Below are positions 25,314 to 34,689 of a DNA stretch of 44,818 nucleotides, in pieces; within the stretch, counting starts at the first letter, position 1, and every line of letters starts with the position of its first letter. The DNA is from Bacillota bacterium (GTDB taxonomy: Bacteria; Bacillota_A; Clostridia; Lutisporales; Lutisporaceae). A program made the translations under genes and the position numbers. The DNA lies in the NCBI GenBank assembly GCA_022706865.1, contig JAKJBT010000003.1, positions 1 through 44,818 on the forward strand, read 5' to 3'. Under the pieces are notes generated by a model that made no database searches, was not told where the DNA came from, and was given only the letters and a program-made list of their open reading frames with translations.

Positions 25314-25748
25314 ACCGCTTCCTCCATAATATGACATATTCGAAGAATGATGCGACGAATTTGAAGTTTGCATAACCCTCTGCAAGAGACAGTATAGTAT
25401 ATCGAGGCACACGGATTATGATTTTGACAGGCCTACTGCAATGCCTTTGGAAAAGTTCTGACGGTGCCAAAAGGCCCTCCATGGCCCGAGACACCTAAGC
25501 CGGCCTCCATGCCGGCTTCACGAACTTTTTACCAAAGCCATATCAGAGGCCTGTTTCCAAAATGCATAAAAGTGTGCCCTGCTATACTATACAAGCTCTT
25601 GCTTGCTATGCAAACTTATAGCTGTGTCGCATCATTCTTATTATACGGATTATTATGTTTATATATTCAGGCTTGGATTAATCAGACTGCCTTGGGTCAT
25701 ACTAATAGATGGAGCATTATTTGCATAAAATCGGAGGAAGATACTTAG
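25314..25748. other. Gene-free stretch of 435 bases holding foldback element B
   Basis: No coding sequence is supported; readings inside follow the repeat arms. About 300 bases are the element described separately. The last 100 bases, AT-rich, lead into the small membrane-protein gene at 25749. Confidence 0.65.
25339..25645. repeat. Foldback element B, MITE-like, about 307 bp
   Basis: The ends are AAGAATGATGCGAC (25343-25356) and its exact complement GTCGCATCATTCTT (25626-25639). Inside, the arms pair over most of their length: AAGTTTGCATA with TATGCAAACTT, a TATAGTATA segment with TATACTATA, GGCACAC with GTGTGCC, CAGGCCT with AGGCCTG, and CTTTGG with CCAAAG. The centre has GC-rich hairpins (GCCGGCCTCCATGCCGGC, 25499-25516). 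There is no transposase gene. Ends and inner layout match element A, though the inner arms have diverged. Confidence 0.7.
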
Positions 25749-26204
25749 ATGGCATTAGTATGTTTTTACGGCGCTATAGCAGTTGCATGGATTGTTTTTA
25801 TAATATGCGCTCTGAAGAAACCGATAACCTTCAAGCATATAATGGTTGCAATTGCCGGTATGGGATATTCCCTGCTTTATGAAACAGCTTTGGGAGAATA
25901 TGCCGGACTATACCACTATATCAACCAGTCAGACTCACTATTTTATATTATAATATCAGGTGTATTTCTTTATCCGGTGATTGAGTTGATATATACATTT
26001 TTCCTGCCTGAAAGGATTAAACCCGCCGTTGTATATACCTTCATATGGATAATACTTTTACTGGCCTTTGAAATTCTGAGCCTGTATGCAAGGACAATAG
26101 TGTTTACGGGCTGGAGGATTGTTCCCTGGTCCATAGTAACATATATCTTCACTTTTGTCTGGGTGAACCTTTTGTTCAGATACCAGAAAAAAAAAGGCCT
26201 GTAA
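25749..26204 (+). CDS. Small multi-pass membrane protein
   Basis: A 151-residue protein with about four membrane helices (about 4-22, 30-46, 63-86, 94-118 and a last one near 122-142) and a basic end, RYQKKKGL. Pattern and length resemble the CBO0543-type membrane proteins of clostridia and bacilli, but this is not certain. The ATG at 25749 follows GGAGGAAG by about 8-9 bases. Its stop codon lies within the hairpin that terminates the gene on the opposite strand. Function unknown. Confidence 0.65.
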   Translation: MALVCFYGAIAVAWIVFIICALKKPITFKHIMVAIAGMGYSLLYETALGEYAGLYHYINQSDSLFYIIISGVFLYPVIELIYTFFLPERIKPAVVYTFIWIILLLAFEILSLYARTIVFTGWRIVPWSIVTYIFTFVWVNLLFRYQKKKGL

Positions 26205-26212
26205 TCAGGCCT
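26187..26212 (-). terminator. Rho-independent terminator of the SH3b lipoprotein gene
   Basis: On the minus strand the hairpin AGGCCTGATTACAGGCCT is followed by nine T. It lies 26 bases after the lipoprotein stop and overlaps the 3' end of the convergent membrane-protein gene. Confidence 0.85.
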
Positions 26213-26237
26213 AAAAAGGTAATCTTCGACATTAACC

Positions 26238-27722
26238 CTATTCCGTTACCGCTCCTTCCGAATACCTGTTTCCGGCATTCCAAAGAAGATATTCCCCAAT
26301 ACCGTTCTCCTCAAGAGCGCTTATTTGTTCCTTTACCTGCTTGTCCGAATACGTGATATGCCCAGGTACCCAAGGTGCAGTAAAATCCTGTATCCATGGC
26401 CTTATGGTCCCAGGTGTCTCTATATTCTTGTTCCGGGCTGCAGAATCCTTGGCGGAATGGAAAACAGTCTCGTATGGATATGCATCAGGGACCGGAAGTC
26501 CATAAGTGCCGTTGGCATAATGGCTTGGATACATCATCGGACAAATATAGTCCACTACATTGCTGACCGCTTCCCAATACTGTCCCAGCGACATGTCATC
26601 CGCTACCGAGCCTACAAGGCCATATACGTCGGCCGATATATATACATTCAAAGGAGCCAGTTTCTCCCTTGCATATTTCAGGTAATCCTGTATAGCCTGC
26701 GGTTTTGATTCTCCTTCGGTATTCCTGTAGTCCAGGGATTTGTCCAATTTCCCTCCGTCCGATGCAGGGAATCTTACATAGTCAAATTGTATTTCATTAA
26801 AACCTGCTTCCGCTGCTTCCTTTGACACTTCCAGATTATATTCCCACAGAACCTTGTCATAGGCAGATGCCCAAATCAAACCGTCGCTGTTTGTAAACGG
26901 CTTTCCGCTATCCCTGTATATAATGGCTCTGTCCGGATGATGGCTGGTATAAGTGGGATCTTTGAAGGATACTATCCTGGCAACTGTATATATATTGTTT
27001 TCCTTAAGCTTTTTCATCAGCGCTTCTATGTCCTTGACAGTAGCATGCTTATTGGCATCAGGGCTGTACTTCTCTGCGGCTTTGGTGGGAAAAAGCATAT
27101 GACCCTTATCATCCTTGACATCTATTACAAATGTATTTATCTTTGTCCTTTTTGTCATTTCAATAAGCTTGTCCAGTCTATCATTTGAAGCTGAATATTT
27201 GGTGAGATATATTCCCCTTGCCTGTACCCTGGGGTTCCCCGGATATTCATAGGTCTTATTCTGAGGTGAAAAGTCAAGCTTCCTCAGGTTTTCATCCAGA
27301 AGCTCGGTCCTGTCCCTGACTGTATACTCGGCAGCTATCCAGCCCTCATTACTTCCTTTTATATCGTCATAGCTTATCCTGTACCAGGTCTTCCCCGATT
27401 CATCCATTTTTTCTTCAACTATATCTGCAGCAGTGCCTTTGATAAGATTATCCAATACCTTTGCATCAGTTCCCGCTGACTCTCTTACCTTGAGTTTACT
27501 GGCACTTATGTATACCACTCCAAGCTTTTCATCCTGATCTGATTCTTTAGGATCCGGAGCCTCGTATACTTCGGAAACAGTTGTCTCTTGGGGTTGTTCC
27601 GCGGCGGCTGGTATGGGATTTGTGGTTATTGCCGGTGCAGCTTGATTGTATGTACAGCCGACAGTAAGCATTAATACGAATAGTAGTGTAATAATTACGG
27701 CAAAAAACTTCTTCTCTTTCAT
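26238..27722 (-). CDS. Lipoprotein with SH3b domain and putative glycoside hydrolase (DUF4015-like) domain
   Basis: A 494-residue exported protein. The signal peptide ends in a lipobox LTVGC (cysteine about 23), so the mature protein is tethered to the membrane. After a Pro/Ala-rich linker come a bacterial SH3 domain (about 70-135; VYISASKLKVRESAGTDAKV) and a TIM-barrel glycoside-hydrolase-like domain (about 160-490), with FVIDVKDDKGHMLFPT, FNEIQFDYVRFPASDG and a WIQDFTAPW near the end. The family is annotated DUF4015; the sugar is unknown, though wall binding through SH3b suggests peptidoglycan or a wall polymer. The ATG at 27722 follows GAGGT; a GTG two codons earlier overlaps that site. 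Confidence 0.9.
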   Translation of the reverse strand: MKEKKFFAVIITLLFVLMLTVGCTYNQAAPAITTNPIPAAAEQPQETTVSEVYEAPDPKESDQDEKLGVVYISASKLKVRESAGTDAKVLDNLIKGTAADIVEEKMDESGKTWYRISYDDIKGSNEGWIAAEYTVRDRTELLDENLRKLDFSPQNKTYEYPGNPRVQARGIYLTKYSASNDRLDKLIEMTKRTKINTFVIDVKDDKGHMLFPTKAAEKYSPDANKHATVKDIEALMKKLKENNIYTVARIVSFKDPTYTSHHPDRAIIYRDSGKPFTNSDGLIWASAYDKVLWEYNLEVSKEAAEAGFNEIQFDYVRFPASDGGKLDKSLDYRNTEGESKPQAIQDYLKYAREKLAPLNVYISADVYGLVGSVADDMSLGQYWEAVSNVVDYICPMMYPSHYANGTYGLPVPDAYPYETVFHSAKDSAARNKNIETPGTIRPWIQDFTAPWVPGHITYSDKQVKEQISALEENGIGEYLLWNAGNRYSEGAVTE

Positions 27723-27761
27723 AGGCACCTCACAATTTAAAATATATTGCTTTATAAACTA

Positions 27762-27767
27762 ATTATA
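27762..27767 (-). promoter_or_regulatory. Candidate -10 box for the SH3b lipoprotein gene
   Basis: TATAAT reads on the minus strand at 27767-27762, 40 bases before the ATG. The -35 region is poor, so the call is tentative. Confidence 0.35.
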
Positions 27768-27844
27768 GCATGAAATATGACGTTTTCTGCCATGATATTG
27801 TTGCAATTTGTCATGTAAATAAATACATTTTATTTAAATTATGC

Positions 27845-27871
27845 AAAAAAAAGAAGACTTCGTATGAAGCC
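27845..27871 (-). terminator. Rho-independent terminator of the small membrane-protein gene at 27873
   Basis: On the minus strand GGCTTC and GAAGTC form a short hairpin directly after the stop codon, followed by TTC and eight T. Confidence 0.75.
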
Positions 27872-27872
27872 T

Positions 27873-28403
27873 TTACCCTTTTTCCGTAATTTTTACATGG
27901 TGTTTGCCTACTTCCAGCAGGAACCTGTCCTTAAGCTCCTCACAGTTTTCAACAAATGATACCGGGATTTTCTTAGCCCTATTGAAATTCACATCCAGAT
28001 CCAAGCACTCCTCCTTTAAAGACATCTTAACAACTTCATCAAAAGGAAGCTTGGGTTTTATACCCTTTACTGTATAACCCCCCCGGTATCTCTGCTTTAC
28101 AAAAGCATAAAGCAGGTATTTACCGTCTTCAACACAGTGTACGGCACATAAAGCCACATTCTCAAACTTGATTGCCACTCTGGTAAAAGGTCTTATTATA
28201 ACAATTTTCTTATCGCTTATTTTTATTTTTAGTATCAAGCCGCTATACGCAGGGGGAATAAACAGCAGCAGCAATCCAATAAAAAAGTAAGCCCAGAAGC
28301 CACGAGGGGCAAAAGCATATATAAATGTTATTAATGCAATTATTGCAGCTATCACTATTAAAGGTCCCCTTATCGCTTCCCAGCGTCCCCTGTATTCAGT
28401 CAC
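27873..28403 (-). CDS. Membrane protein with PH-like cytoplasmic domain
   Basis: A 176-residue protein. Two membrane helices (about 13-31 and 36-56) form a hairpin at the N-terminus, followed by a beta-rich soluble domain (about 58-165) starting LKIKISDKKIVIIRPF, the pattern of bacterial PH-like domains. The start is GTG at 28403 with AAAGGAGG 7 bases upstream, an excellent site. It is divergent from hcp, sharing about 200 bases of control region, and is followed by its own terminator. Function unknown; the PH-like reading is inference. Confidence 0.7.
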   Translation of the reverse strand: MTEYRGRWEAIRGPLIVIAAIIALITFIYAFAPRGFWAYFFIGLLLLFIPPAYSGLILKIKISDKKIVIIRPFTRVAIKFENVALCAVHCVEDGKYLLYAFVKQRYRGGYTVKGIKPKLPFDEVVKMSLKEECLDLDVNFNRAKKIPVSFVENCEELKDRFLLEVGKHHVKITEKG

Positions 28404-28525
28404 ATTCTTTCCTCCTTTGTATTATGGTGAGCAGCTGCAGCTTGCCGCTGTTCTACTTTATTATAATTAATACTGCATGTTTAGGCAATAGCGGATTCTG
28501 CTCCATGATTATTATCATCCCTTTG

Positions 28526-28568
28526 TGTGATATATATCACATCCATAAGCTGATTCTTTTAGTAAAAT
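28526..28568 (+). promoter_or_regulatory. CRP/FNR-type box and -10 of the hcp promoter
   Basis: TGTGATATATATCACA (28526-28541) is a perfect 16-base palindrome of the TGTGA-N6-TCACA class. A -10 TAAAAT lies at 28563-28568, putting the start site near 28575 and the box centre at -41.5, the exact place for a class II activator. No -35 is seen, as expected for such a promoter. HcpR and related CRP/FNR proteins are known to control hcp in anaerobes; which one acts here is inferred. Confidence 0.7.
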
Positions 28569-28608
28569 CCAATTAAATCAAAAAAATATATTATTAGGAG
28601 GAAACAAT

Positions 28609-29898
28609 ATGTTCTGTAATCAATGTGAACAAACCCCCCACGGCGGATGCACAAAAGTGGGAGTATGCGGAAAAAATGAAGATATAGCTGCACTTCAGGA
28701 TACAATGATATTCGGCTTGAAAGGCATAGCTGCCTATGCTACCCATGCAAGGGAAATGGGTTACATCGACCCTGAGGTTGACGGCATAACTCACCAAGCT
28801 CTTTATATGAGTCTGACAAATTCAAACTTCAATCTGAAAGAACACATTGACATGGTTCTCAAAGTAGGTTCTGCTGCAGTTAAGGTTATGGAACTTTTGG
28901 ACAAGGCTCATACGTCAAGATTAGGTGTACCGGTTCCTGTTACAGTATCACAGGACAAAATCCAAGGTCACTGCATACTTGTTACGGGCCACAATCTTTA
29001 TGCGTTAGAGGAACTTCTCAAGCAGACAGAAGGCAAGGGTATCAATATTTATACTCATTCCGAAATGCTTCCTGCTCATGGATATCCTGAACTTAAGAAA
29101 TACAGCCACCTGAAAGGCAATGTAGGTAAAGCCTGGTATGATCAGAGAAAGCTTTTTGAGGAATTCCCGGGTGCCATACTGGGAACTACCAACTGTCTCA
29201 TGCCAATTAGAGGAACATATTCAGACAGATTCTTCTCTTACGGAACAGCAGGACTGGAAGGAATACAGAAAATTATTAATGATGATTTCTCTCCCATTAT
29301 AGAAAAAGCACTTTCATTGCCGGAAGTTGATATTGAATCAGATAAGACCCTTATTACAGGTTTCCATCATCAAACTGTCCTCTCAATAGCACCCGAAATA
29401 ATCGATGCGGTAAAAACCGGTAAAATAAGAAGGTTCTTTGTCATTGCAGGCTGTGATGCTCCAACCAAAGGCAGAGACTACTACAGAGAGCTTGCTCTTT
29501 CACTGCCGGCAGACTGTGTGCTTCTTACCACTTCCTGCGGAAAATTCAGGTTCAATGACCACGATTTTGGAACAGTACCAGGTACAAACATACCAAGGTA
29601 TATAGACCTGGGGCAGTGCAACAACTCAGGCTCCGCAGCAAAAATAGCCATCGCTCTTGCAGAAGCCTTCAACTGCTCTGTTAATGACCTTCCTTTAAGT
29701 ATTGTACTATCATGGTTTGAGCAGAAGGCGGTAGCTGTACTTCTGGGTCTTCTCCACCTGGGTGTGAAGAATATCCATATAGGGCCAAAAGCTCCTGAAT
29801 GGTTCACCTCAAATGTAGTTGAAGTACTTCAGAAGAACTTCAACCTGCAGCTTATAAGCGGTGATGCAAAAGCAGACTTAGAGAAAATGCTTGGATAA
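28609..29898 (+). CDS. hcp: Hydroxylamine reductase / hybrid cluster protein, class III
   Basis: A 429-residue cytoplasmic iron-sulfur protein. The N-terminal cluster is C3-x2-C6-x7-C14-x5-C20, the pattern of class I/III Hcp. The hybrid-cluster ligands are all present: H128 (TGHN), E152, C196 (GTTNC), C282 (AGCDAPTKG), C310 (TSCGK), C337 (GQCNNS) and E371 (WFEQK). The length, about 110 residues shorter than class I, fits class III. It reduces hydroxylamine, and Hcp is now mainly seen as a nitric-oxide reductase or S-nitrosylase protecting anaerobes from nitrosative stress. The ATG at 28609 follows AGGAGG at a spacing of 7. It is a single-gene unit between a CRP/FNR-type promoter and a terminator. 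Confidence 0.96.
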   Translation: MFCNQCEQTPHGGCTKVGVCGKNEDIAALQDTMIFGLKGIAAYATHAREMGYIDPEVDGITHQALYMSLTNSNFNLKEHIDMVLKVGSAAVKVMELLDKAHTSRLGVPVPVTVSQDKIQGHCILVTGHNLYALEELLKQTEGKGINIYTHSEMLPAHGYPELKKYSHLKGNVGKAWYDQRKLFEEFPGAILGTTNCLMPIRGTYSDRFFSYGTAGLEGIQKIINDDFSPIIEKALSLPEVDIESDKTLITGFHHQTVLSIAPEIIDAVKTGKIRRFFVIAGCDAPTKGRDYYRELALSLPADCVLLTTSCGKFRFNDHDFGTVPGTNIPRYIDLGQCNNSGSAAKIAIALAEAFNCSVNDLPLSIVLSWFEQKAVAVLLGLLHLGVKNIHIGPKAPEWFTSNVVEVLQKNFNLQLISGDAKADLEKMLG

Positions 29899-29900
29899 GG

Positions 29901-29932
29901 AAAGAGCTGCCTTTACTTGGCAGCTCTTTTTT
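29901..29932 (+). terminator. Rho-independent terminator of hcp
   Basis: AAAGAGCTGCC (29901-29911) and GGCAGCTCTTT (29919-29929) form an 11-bp hairpin ending in a run of T to 29932. The last codons of the V-ATPase subunit D gene lie inside it; on the minus strand the T run is short, so it may only partly end that transcript. Confidence 0.85.
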
Positions 29933-30536
29933 CACCCTTTTTCTTCACTACCTTCAGTCTGAAAAAGTCTTCCCTTTCACGTTCCTCCAGTACTTCCAGT
30001 ATCTTGCCCACTATTTCCTCATATTTGGGTATCTGAATATTTTGCAGTGCATTTGTCCTTTTCTGAGTCCTTTTTACCTCCATTGCAAGCTTGTAAACCG
30101 AGTCCTCAATTTCCGAAAGCTCATAAAGCAGCAGCTTCACCTCGTGGAATTTCTGCATTGCCACATCAAGAGCCGTATTGGTATGATAAAAGCTATAGTA
30201 GTGGATAAGCTTCTCTTCCTGATGTTTTATTTCAGGTATTTCAACACCCATTATACTTTTATCCAATATTTCGAAGCCTGATGCCTCCGGTATGGACTGG
30301 GCAATTTGCTCTATATTGCTTATCCCCATAGTAATATTTGCAGTCTGAAGTGCCTCATAGGCATCACCGAATACTACTGCTACTTTTTTCTGAATCTCTT
30401 CAGCCTTTTCAATAAAGCTCATCATGGTCATAATAAGTACATTTCTTTTTTTATCCAGCAGCTCATAGCCCTTTTTAGAAAGCTCAAGGGAATTCTGTGC
30501 GGCTATGAGGCTGGTTTTGGTATAACTGATTTCCAT
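29913..30536 (-). CDS. atpD: V-type ATP synthase subunit D (central shaft)
   Basis: A 207-residue protein, the helical central rotor shaft that turns inside the A3B3 head. The N-terminal helix starts EISYTKTSLIAAQNSLELSK and the C-terminal helix carries KRTQKRTNALQNIQIPKYE, both typical of the D subunit, with a Lys-rich tail. The ATG at 30536 is chosen because GAGGT lies 10 bases before it; a GTG three codons upstream that touches the subunit B stop (TAGTG) is too close to that site. It is the last gene of the V-ATPase operon. Confidence 0.95.
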   Translation of the reverse strand: MEISYTKTSLIAAQNSLELSKKGYELLDKKRNVLIMTMMSFIEKAEEIQKKVAVVFGDAYEALQTANITMGISNIEQIAQSIPEASGFEILDKSIMGVEIPEIKHQEEKLIHYYSFYHTNTALDVAMQKFHEVKLLLYELSEIEDSVYKLAMEVKRTQKRTNALQNIQIPKYEEIVGKILEVLEEREREDFFRLKVVKKKGEKRAAK

Positions 30537-30544
30537 TGTTTTCA

Positions 30545-31918
30545 CTACCTCTTGCCATAGTACTTATCAAGCAGTTCCGGATTGACCCTGTCAAGCTCGG
30601 ATTTTGGAAGCAATGTCAGAAGCTCCCACATGATATCCAAGGTTTCCTCCATGCTTCTGTTCACCTCAAAGCCTTGGTTCAGGAACTTCTGCTCAAATTG
30701 TCTCCCAAACTCCATATATTTCTTATCCATTTCAGAAATGTCATCTTCACCTATTACCTGAGCCAGTGACCTTACGTCCTGAACATGGGAATATGCCGAA
30801 AATACCTGATTGGCGACATCAGGATGGTCCTCCCTGGTAAAGCCTTCGCCTATGCTTTCCTTCTGCAGTCTGGACAATGACGGCAGCACATTGATGGGGG
30901 GGAATATTGCCCTCTGGTGAAGTTCCCTTGATAAAATTATTTGCCCTTCGGTAATAAACCCTGTAAGATCCGGCACCGGATGAGTTATATCATCGTTAGG
31001 CATTGTAAGTATCGGTATCTGAGTTATACTGCCCTTTGAACCCTTTATCATTCCTGCCCGTTCATAAAGACTTGCCAGATCAGAATACAGATATCCCGGA
31101 TAGCCTTTTCTTGAAGGCACCTCTTCCCTGGATGCCGAAAGTTCTCTTAAAGCTTCACTATAGCTGGTCATATTGGTCATTATTACCAGTATGTGCATAT
31201 TATGAACAAATGCCAGGTGTTCTGCTGCAGTCAGTGCGCATCTGGGCGTAGTAATTCTTTCTACAATGGAATCATCTGCCAGGTTTATATACATTACCAC
31301 CCTGCTTGCAACCCCTGACGACTCAAACTGCTTTCTGAAAAAATCAGCCTCATCATGTTTTATCCCCATCGCAGCAAATACAACGGCAAAATTGCTCTCA
31401 TCATCCCCTGATATCCTTGCCTGCTTAACTATTTGTGCCGCAAGTTCATTATGGGGCAATCCGTCACCTGAAAACAGCGGCAGCTTTTGTCCTCTTACAA
31501 GAGTCGCAAGACCGTCTATTGAGGATATTCCTGTCTCTATATAGTTTCGCGGATACCTTCTTCCTACGGGATTTATAGGACGCCCGTTAACATCATACTT
31601 ACTGTCCGCATAGAATCCTGCTCCATCTATTGGCTCACCTATACCATTAAAGGCTCTTCCCAGTATATCCCTTGACAGGGGTATCTCCATTGGTTTCCCT
31701 GTAAAGGAAACACTGGCATTATTGAGAGATATCCCGGCAGTACCTTCAAAAACCTGTATTATAACTTTGTCTCTGTCAATTTGTACGACCTTACCTTTCT
31801 TGTGTACTTCCTGCTCCACCTCAATGTCTACGACTTCTCCAAATACAGCGTCCTTGACCCCACTGAGAATTATAAGAGGCCCTTCTACCTTTTGCAGCTT
31901 TAAATATTTTAATCTCAT
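30545..31918 (-). CDS. atpB: V-type ATP synthase subunit B (non-catalytic head)
   Basis: A 457-residue head subunit of the A3B3 ring, about the family length. It has the nucleotide-binding fold but no true P-loop: [15 protein letters not shown] stands where the Walker A would be, marking the non-catalytic type. Conserved segments include [36 protein letters not shown] and [19 protein letters not shown]. Its ATG overlaps the stop of subunit A as ATGA, so both are made in equal numbers by coupling. Confidence 0.97.
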   Translation of the reverse strand: MRLKYLKLQKVEGPLIILSGVKDAVFGEVVDIEVEQEVHKKGKVVQIDRDKVIIQVFEGTAGISLNNASVSFTGKPMEIPLSRDILGRAFNGIGEPIDGAGFYADSKYDVNGRPINPVGRRYPRNYIETGISSIDGLATLVRGQKLPLFSGDGLPHNELAAQIVKQARISGDDESNFAVVFAAMGIKHDEADFFRKQFESSGVASRVVMYINLADDSIVERITTPRCALTAAEHLAFVHNMHILVIMTNMTSYSEALRELSASREEVPSRKGYPGYLYSDLASLYERAGMIKGSKGSITQIPILTMPNDDITHPVPDLTGFITEGQIILSRELHQRAIFPPINVLPSLSRLQKESIGEGFTREDHPDVANQVFSAYSHVQDVRSLAQVIGEDDISEMDKKYMEFGRQFEQKFLNQGFEVNRSMEETLDIMWELLTLLPKSELDRVNPELLDKYYGKR

Positions 31919-33699
31919 TGTCTGCTCACCTCTCTGCCGTACATGGTTTTCAGGCTGTCATAGAAGCTGTCAATCTCATTTATCAATTCATCAAACATCT
32001 CCAGTTTGTCTTCTGAAACATTATATTTCATAGTTGTAATCTTGTAAAATAACTCATCATTCTTTGCCTTGGATATTGGGACACCATTTTTTACACAATT
32101 ATAGGCTTTATCATACAGCCTGTCTATTACCCTAAGCATTCCATACTGCTTTTTCAGGGATACATGGGCATCATTCTTATGATAGGCGTTCTGCTGAAGA
32201 TAGCCTACCTTGATAACCCTGGAAATTTCCAGTACCAACCGCTGGTCATCGGGTAATATGTCCTCGCCCACCAGCTTGACTATTTCCATGAGCTTTTCCT
32301 CTTCCTGAAGCAGCCTCAATAGCTTTGCCCTGAGCTCAAGCATATCCGGAGCAATGTTTTCCTCATACCACGAGCTCAGATCAGTAATATATCCGCTGTA
32401 TGACTTCAACCAGTTAATGGCGGGATAGTGTCTGGCATAAGCCAGTGACTTATCCAGAGCAAGGAAAGTGCTTACAACCCTCTTGGTATTCTGAGTAACC
32501 GGCTCTGAAAAATCTCCCCCCGCCGGTGACACGGCCCCTATTATTGTAATAGACCCGTCTCTGCCGCCTAAGGCTTCCACATCTCCGGCTCTTTCATAGA
32601 ATTGGGCAAGTCTTGAGGGAAGATAAGCAGGATATCCTTCTTCAGCAGGCATCTCTTCAAGCCTTCCGGAAATCTCTCTTAAGGCTTCAGCCCATCTGGA
32701 GGTAGAGTCTGCCATTATTGCTATGTTGTAGCCCATATCACGGAAATATTCAGCTATAGTTATTCCGGTATAAATTGACGCTTCCCTGGCTGCCACAGGC
32801 ATGTTGGAGGTATTTGCTATCAGTACTGTCCTCTCCATAATTGATTTTCCGCTTTTAGGATCGATTATCTTCGGGAAATCCTCGAGCACTTCTGTCATTT
32901 CATTTCCTCTTTCTCCGACACCAATATAAACAATAATATCGGCATCACTCCATTTTGCAAGCTGATGCTGAGTTATCGTCTTACCTGTTCCGAAGCCTCC
33001 CGGAATGGCTGCTGTGCCGCCCTTTGCCAGCGGAAAGAAGGAGTCTATTATTCTCTGGCCCGTAATCAGCGGTTTTGCTATGGGGTTCCTTCGGCTTACA
33101 GGCCGGGCATCTCTTACAGGCCACATCTGATACATTTTCAGCTCGTGAGTTCCCGTCTCCGTTTCCAGCTTAACAAGTACGTGCTCAATATTATAGCTGC
33201 CGCTCTTTTCTGCAAAAACCACCCTCCCGCTAATGCCGGGAGGAACCATAAGCCTGTGCTCAATAAGCGATGTCTCCTGTACTTTTGCATATATGTCCCC
33301 TGAGTCAAGGTAATCTCCGATTTTTACAATTATTTCCGCATCCCACAGTTTTTCTTCATCTATTGTAATCATACCGATTCCTTCAGGTATGAATGCTGTG
33401 CCTGCTTCGTACATACTAAGAAGCGGACGCTCTATACCGTCAAAAATATACTTTATTATTCCGGGCCCCAGTTTTACCGATAAAGGCCTTCCAGTGGAGA
33501 TTATACCTTCTCCTCTCATAAGTCCTGTGGTCTCCTCATATACCTGTATAGTGGCTGTCTCATTATCAACAGAGATCACTTCTCCGATCAGCTGCTTGCG
33601 TCCTACCAGAACCATTTCCCTCATCTTAAGGTCGTAGGCCTCAGCAACCTTAACTACAGGGCCGTTAATATATACAATTTTTCCTTTATTAGTGTCCAT
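31915..33699 (-). CDS. atpA: V-type ATP synthase subunit A (catalytic head)
   Basis: A 594-residue catalytic subunit that hydrolyses or makes ATP. The P-loop GGFGTGKT lies near 230, and the extra A-type bulge domain (about 110-200) lies before it. Further marks are [35 protein letters not shown] and [19 protein letters not shown]. The ATG at 33699 is chosen because it follows GAGGT and the E stop by 4 bases; a longer upstream reading has no ribosome site. The operon context supports reversible ATP synthesis or ion pumping by this enzyme. Confidence 0.97.
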   Translation of the reverse strand: MDTNKGKIVYINGPVVKVAEAYDLKMREMVLVGRKQLIGEVISVDNETATIQVYEETTGLMRGEGIISTGRPLSVKLGPGIIKYIFDGIERPLLSMYEAGTAFIPEGIGMITIDEEKLWDAEIIVKIGDYLDSGDIYAKVQETSLIEHRLMVPPGISGRVVFAEKSGSYNIEHVLVKLETETGTHELKMYQMWPVRDARPVSRRNPIAKPLITGQRIIDSFFPLAKGGTAAIPGGFGTGKTITQHQLAKWSDADIIVYIGVGERGNEMTEVLEDFPKIIDPKSGKSIMERTVLIANTSNMPVAAREASIYTGITIAEYFRDMGYNIAIMADSTSRWAEALREISGRLEEMPAEEGYPAYLPSRLAQFYERAGDVEALGGRDGSITIIGAVSPAGGDFSEPVTQNTKRVVSTFLALDKSLAYARHYPAINWLKSYSGYITDLSSWYEENIAPDMLELRAKLLRLLQEEEKLMEIVKLVGEDILPDDQRLVLEISRVIKVGYLQQNAYHKNDAHVSLKKQYGMLRVIDRLYDKAYNCVKNGVPISKAKNDELFYKITTMKYNVSEDKLEMFDELINEIDSFYDSLKTMYGREVSRQ

Positions 33700-33703
33700 T
33701 GCC

Positions 33704-34330
33704 TTACACCTCATCAAGCCTGCGGGATATATTGCTCCCAATCAGCTCACGATTTTCCTCAATCAAGGATCTTAATGTATAATCCACCTGTATTTCCCGT
33801 TTCTCATCCTCCGCATAAAAGCCTCCTATTATATTCTTTTCTGATTCTTTAAACTGACATCTGTCCTTCAAAACTCCGGAGGCTATTTCCTGTTCGATAA
33901 ATTCCTTTAAGGTTCTCAAATCCCTCTTTGTAAAAGCAAATTGTACTGAAGCGGCATTTTCAAAAACGACGGCAGCCTTCTTCAGACTTGCTGTCAGATA
34001 TTCCTTGTAGCCCTCCTCAGATACAAAGCTGTCGGCTTTCCGAATCAGCATCTCTGTTACTTCATTTATGAACTGCTGCCTTTTTTCAAGCAAACGATGC
34101 TGCCCCTGAGACTTTGTCTTTGCTATAAGCTGCTGTTTCTCTTTCTTCGCCTTTTTCTCCGCTTCTTGCATTATCTGATTCTTTCTGATCTCAACTTCCT
34201 GCAAGAGTCTGTCCTTATTCTTATTAAAGCCTTCTGCAGCTTTATGCCTTCTATCATAAGCAGACTCTTCTATATCCTTGAATATTATGTTTCTGAAAAG
34301 CTCTATCTTATCTTCAACCGATACTGACAA
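33704..34330 (-). CDS. atpE: V-type ATP synthase subunit E (peripheral stalk)
   Basis: A 208-residue protein with a long Lys/Glu/Gln-rich helix (about 20-90) and a globular C-terminus with IGGFYAEDEKREIQVDYTLRSL, the usual layout of the peripheral stalk subunit E. It pairs with subunit H as a coiled coil and joins the head to subunit I. The start is TTG at 34330 with GAGGTGA six bases before it. The stop lies 4 bases before the subunit A start. Confidence 0.92.
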   Translation of the reverse strand: MSVSVEDKIELFRNIIFKDIEESAYDRRHKAAEGFNKNKDRLLQEVEIRKNQIMQEAEKKAKKEKQQLIAKTKSQGQHRLLEKRQQFINEVTEMLIRKADSFVSEEGYKEYLTASLKKAAVVFENAASVQFAFTKRDLRTLKEFIEQEIASGVLKDRCQFKESEKNIIGGFYAEDEKREIQVDYTLRSLIEENRELIGSNISRRLDEV

Positions 34331-34341
34331 AACTCATCACC

Positions 34342-34650
34342 TCAAATCTTCAGCCCTATGGACTCTTTAATGTAGCTTGTTATATAATCTCTTCTGCGCC
34401 TTTCCCCATGCCTGTCGGGAATAATAGTAATTATAGGCTTGGACGCGTCCAGCCTTATAGCCTTAACTTCCTCCGGAACCTTTTCTGCCAACAGCTCCGT
34501 CATTAGTATTATTCCGATATCATTGCTGCTGCATGCTTCATCAAAAGCAGTAAGTATCTCTTCTCTTTCATGAACCAACACACCATTTATTCCTGCAAGC
34601 CTCATTCCCGTCAAAGTATCTACATTGTCGCTTAATAAGAAAAATTTCAT
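34342..34650 (-). CDS. atpF: V-type ATP synthase subunit F
   Basis: A 102-residue protein with the F-subunit fold: MKFFLLSDNVDTLTGMRLAG at the start, then IGIILMTELLAEKVPEE and ITIIPDRHG. It binds the D shaft and takes part in regulation of ATP hydrolysis. The ATG at 34650 is chosen because GAGGAG lies 8 bases upstream; an upstream reading adds 11 residues with no site. Confidence 0.93.
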   Translation of the reverse strand: MKFFLLSDNVDTLTGMRLAGINGVLVHEREEILTAFDEACSSNDIGIILMTELLAEKVPEEVKAIRLDASKPIITIIPDRHGERRRRDYITSYIKESIGLKI

Positions 34651-34689
34651 TGCTGTTCTCCTCTTTAAGGTGGCTGAAAGCAAGCCGTT

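Noticed and set aside
25003..25494. Open reading of 163 codons crossing the DUF116 gene and element B
   Set aside because: It overlaps the supported DUF116 gene in another frame and reads into repeat arms; no start signal.
26224..26230. TTCGACA, a perfect Spo0A core box
   Set aside because: It lies between the 3' ends of two convergent genes, not in a promoter.
32168..32180. GCATCATTCTTATGAT inside the V-ATPase A gene, resembling the repeat end
   Set aside because: It is coding and lacks the GTC and any partner; chance match.
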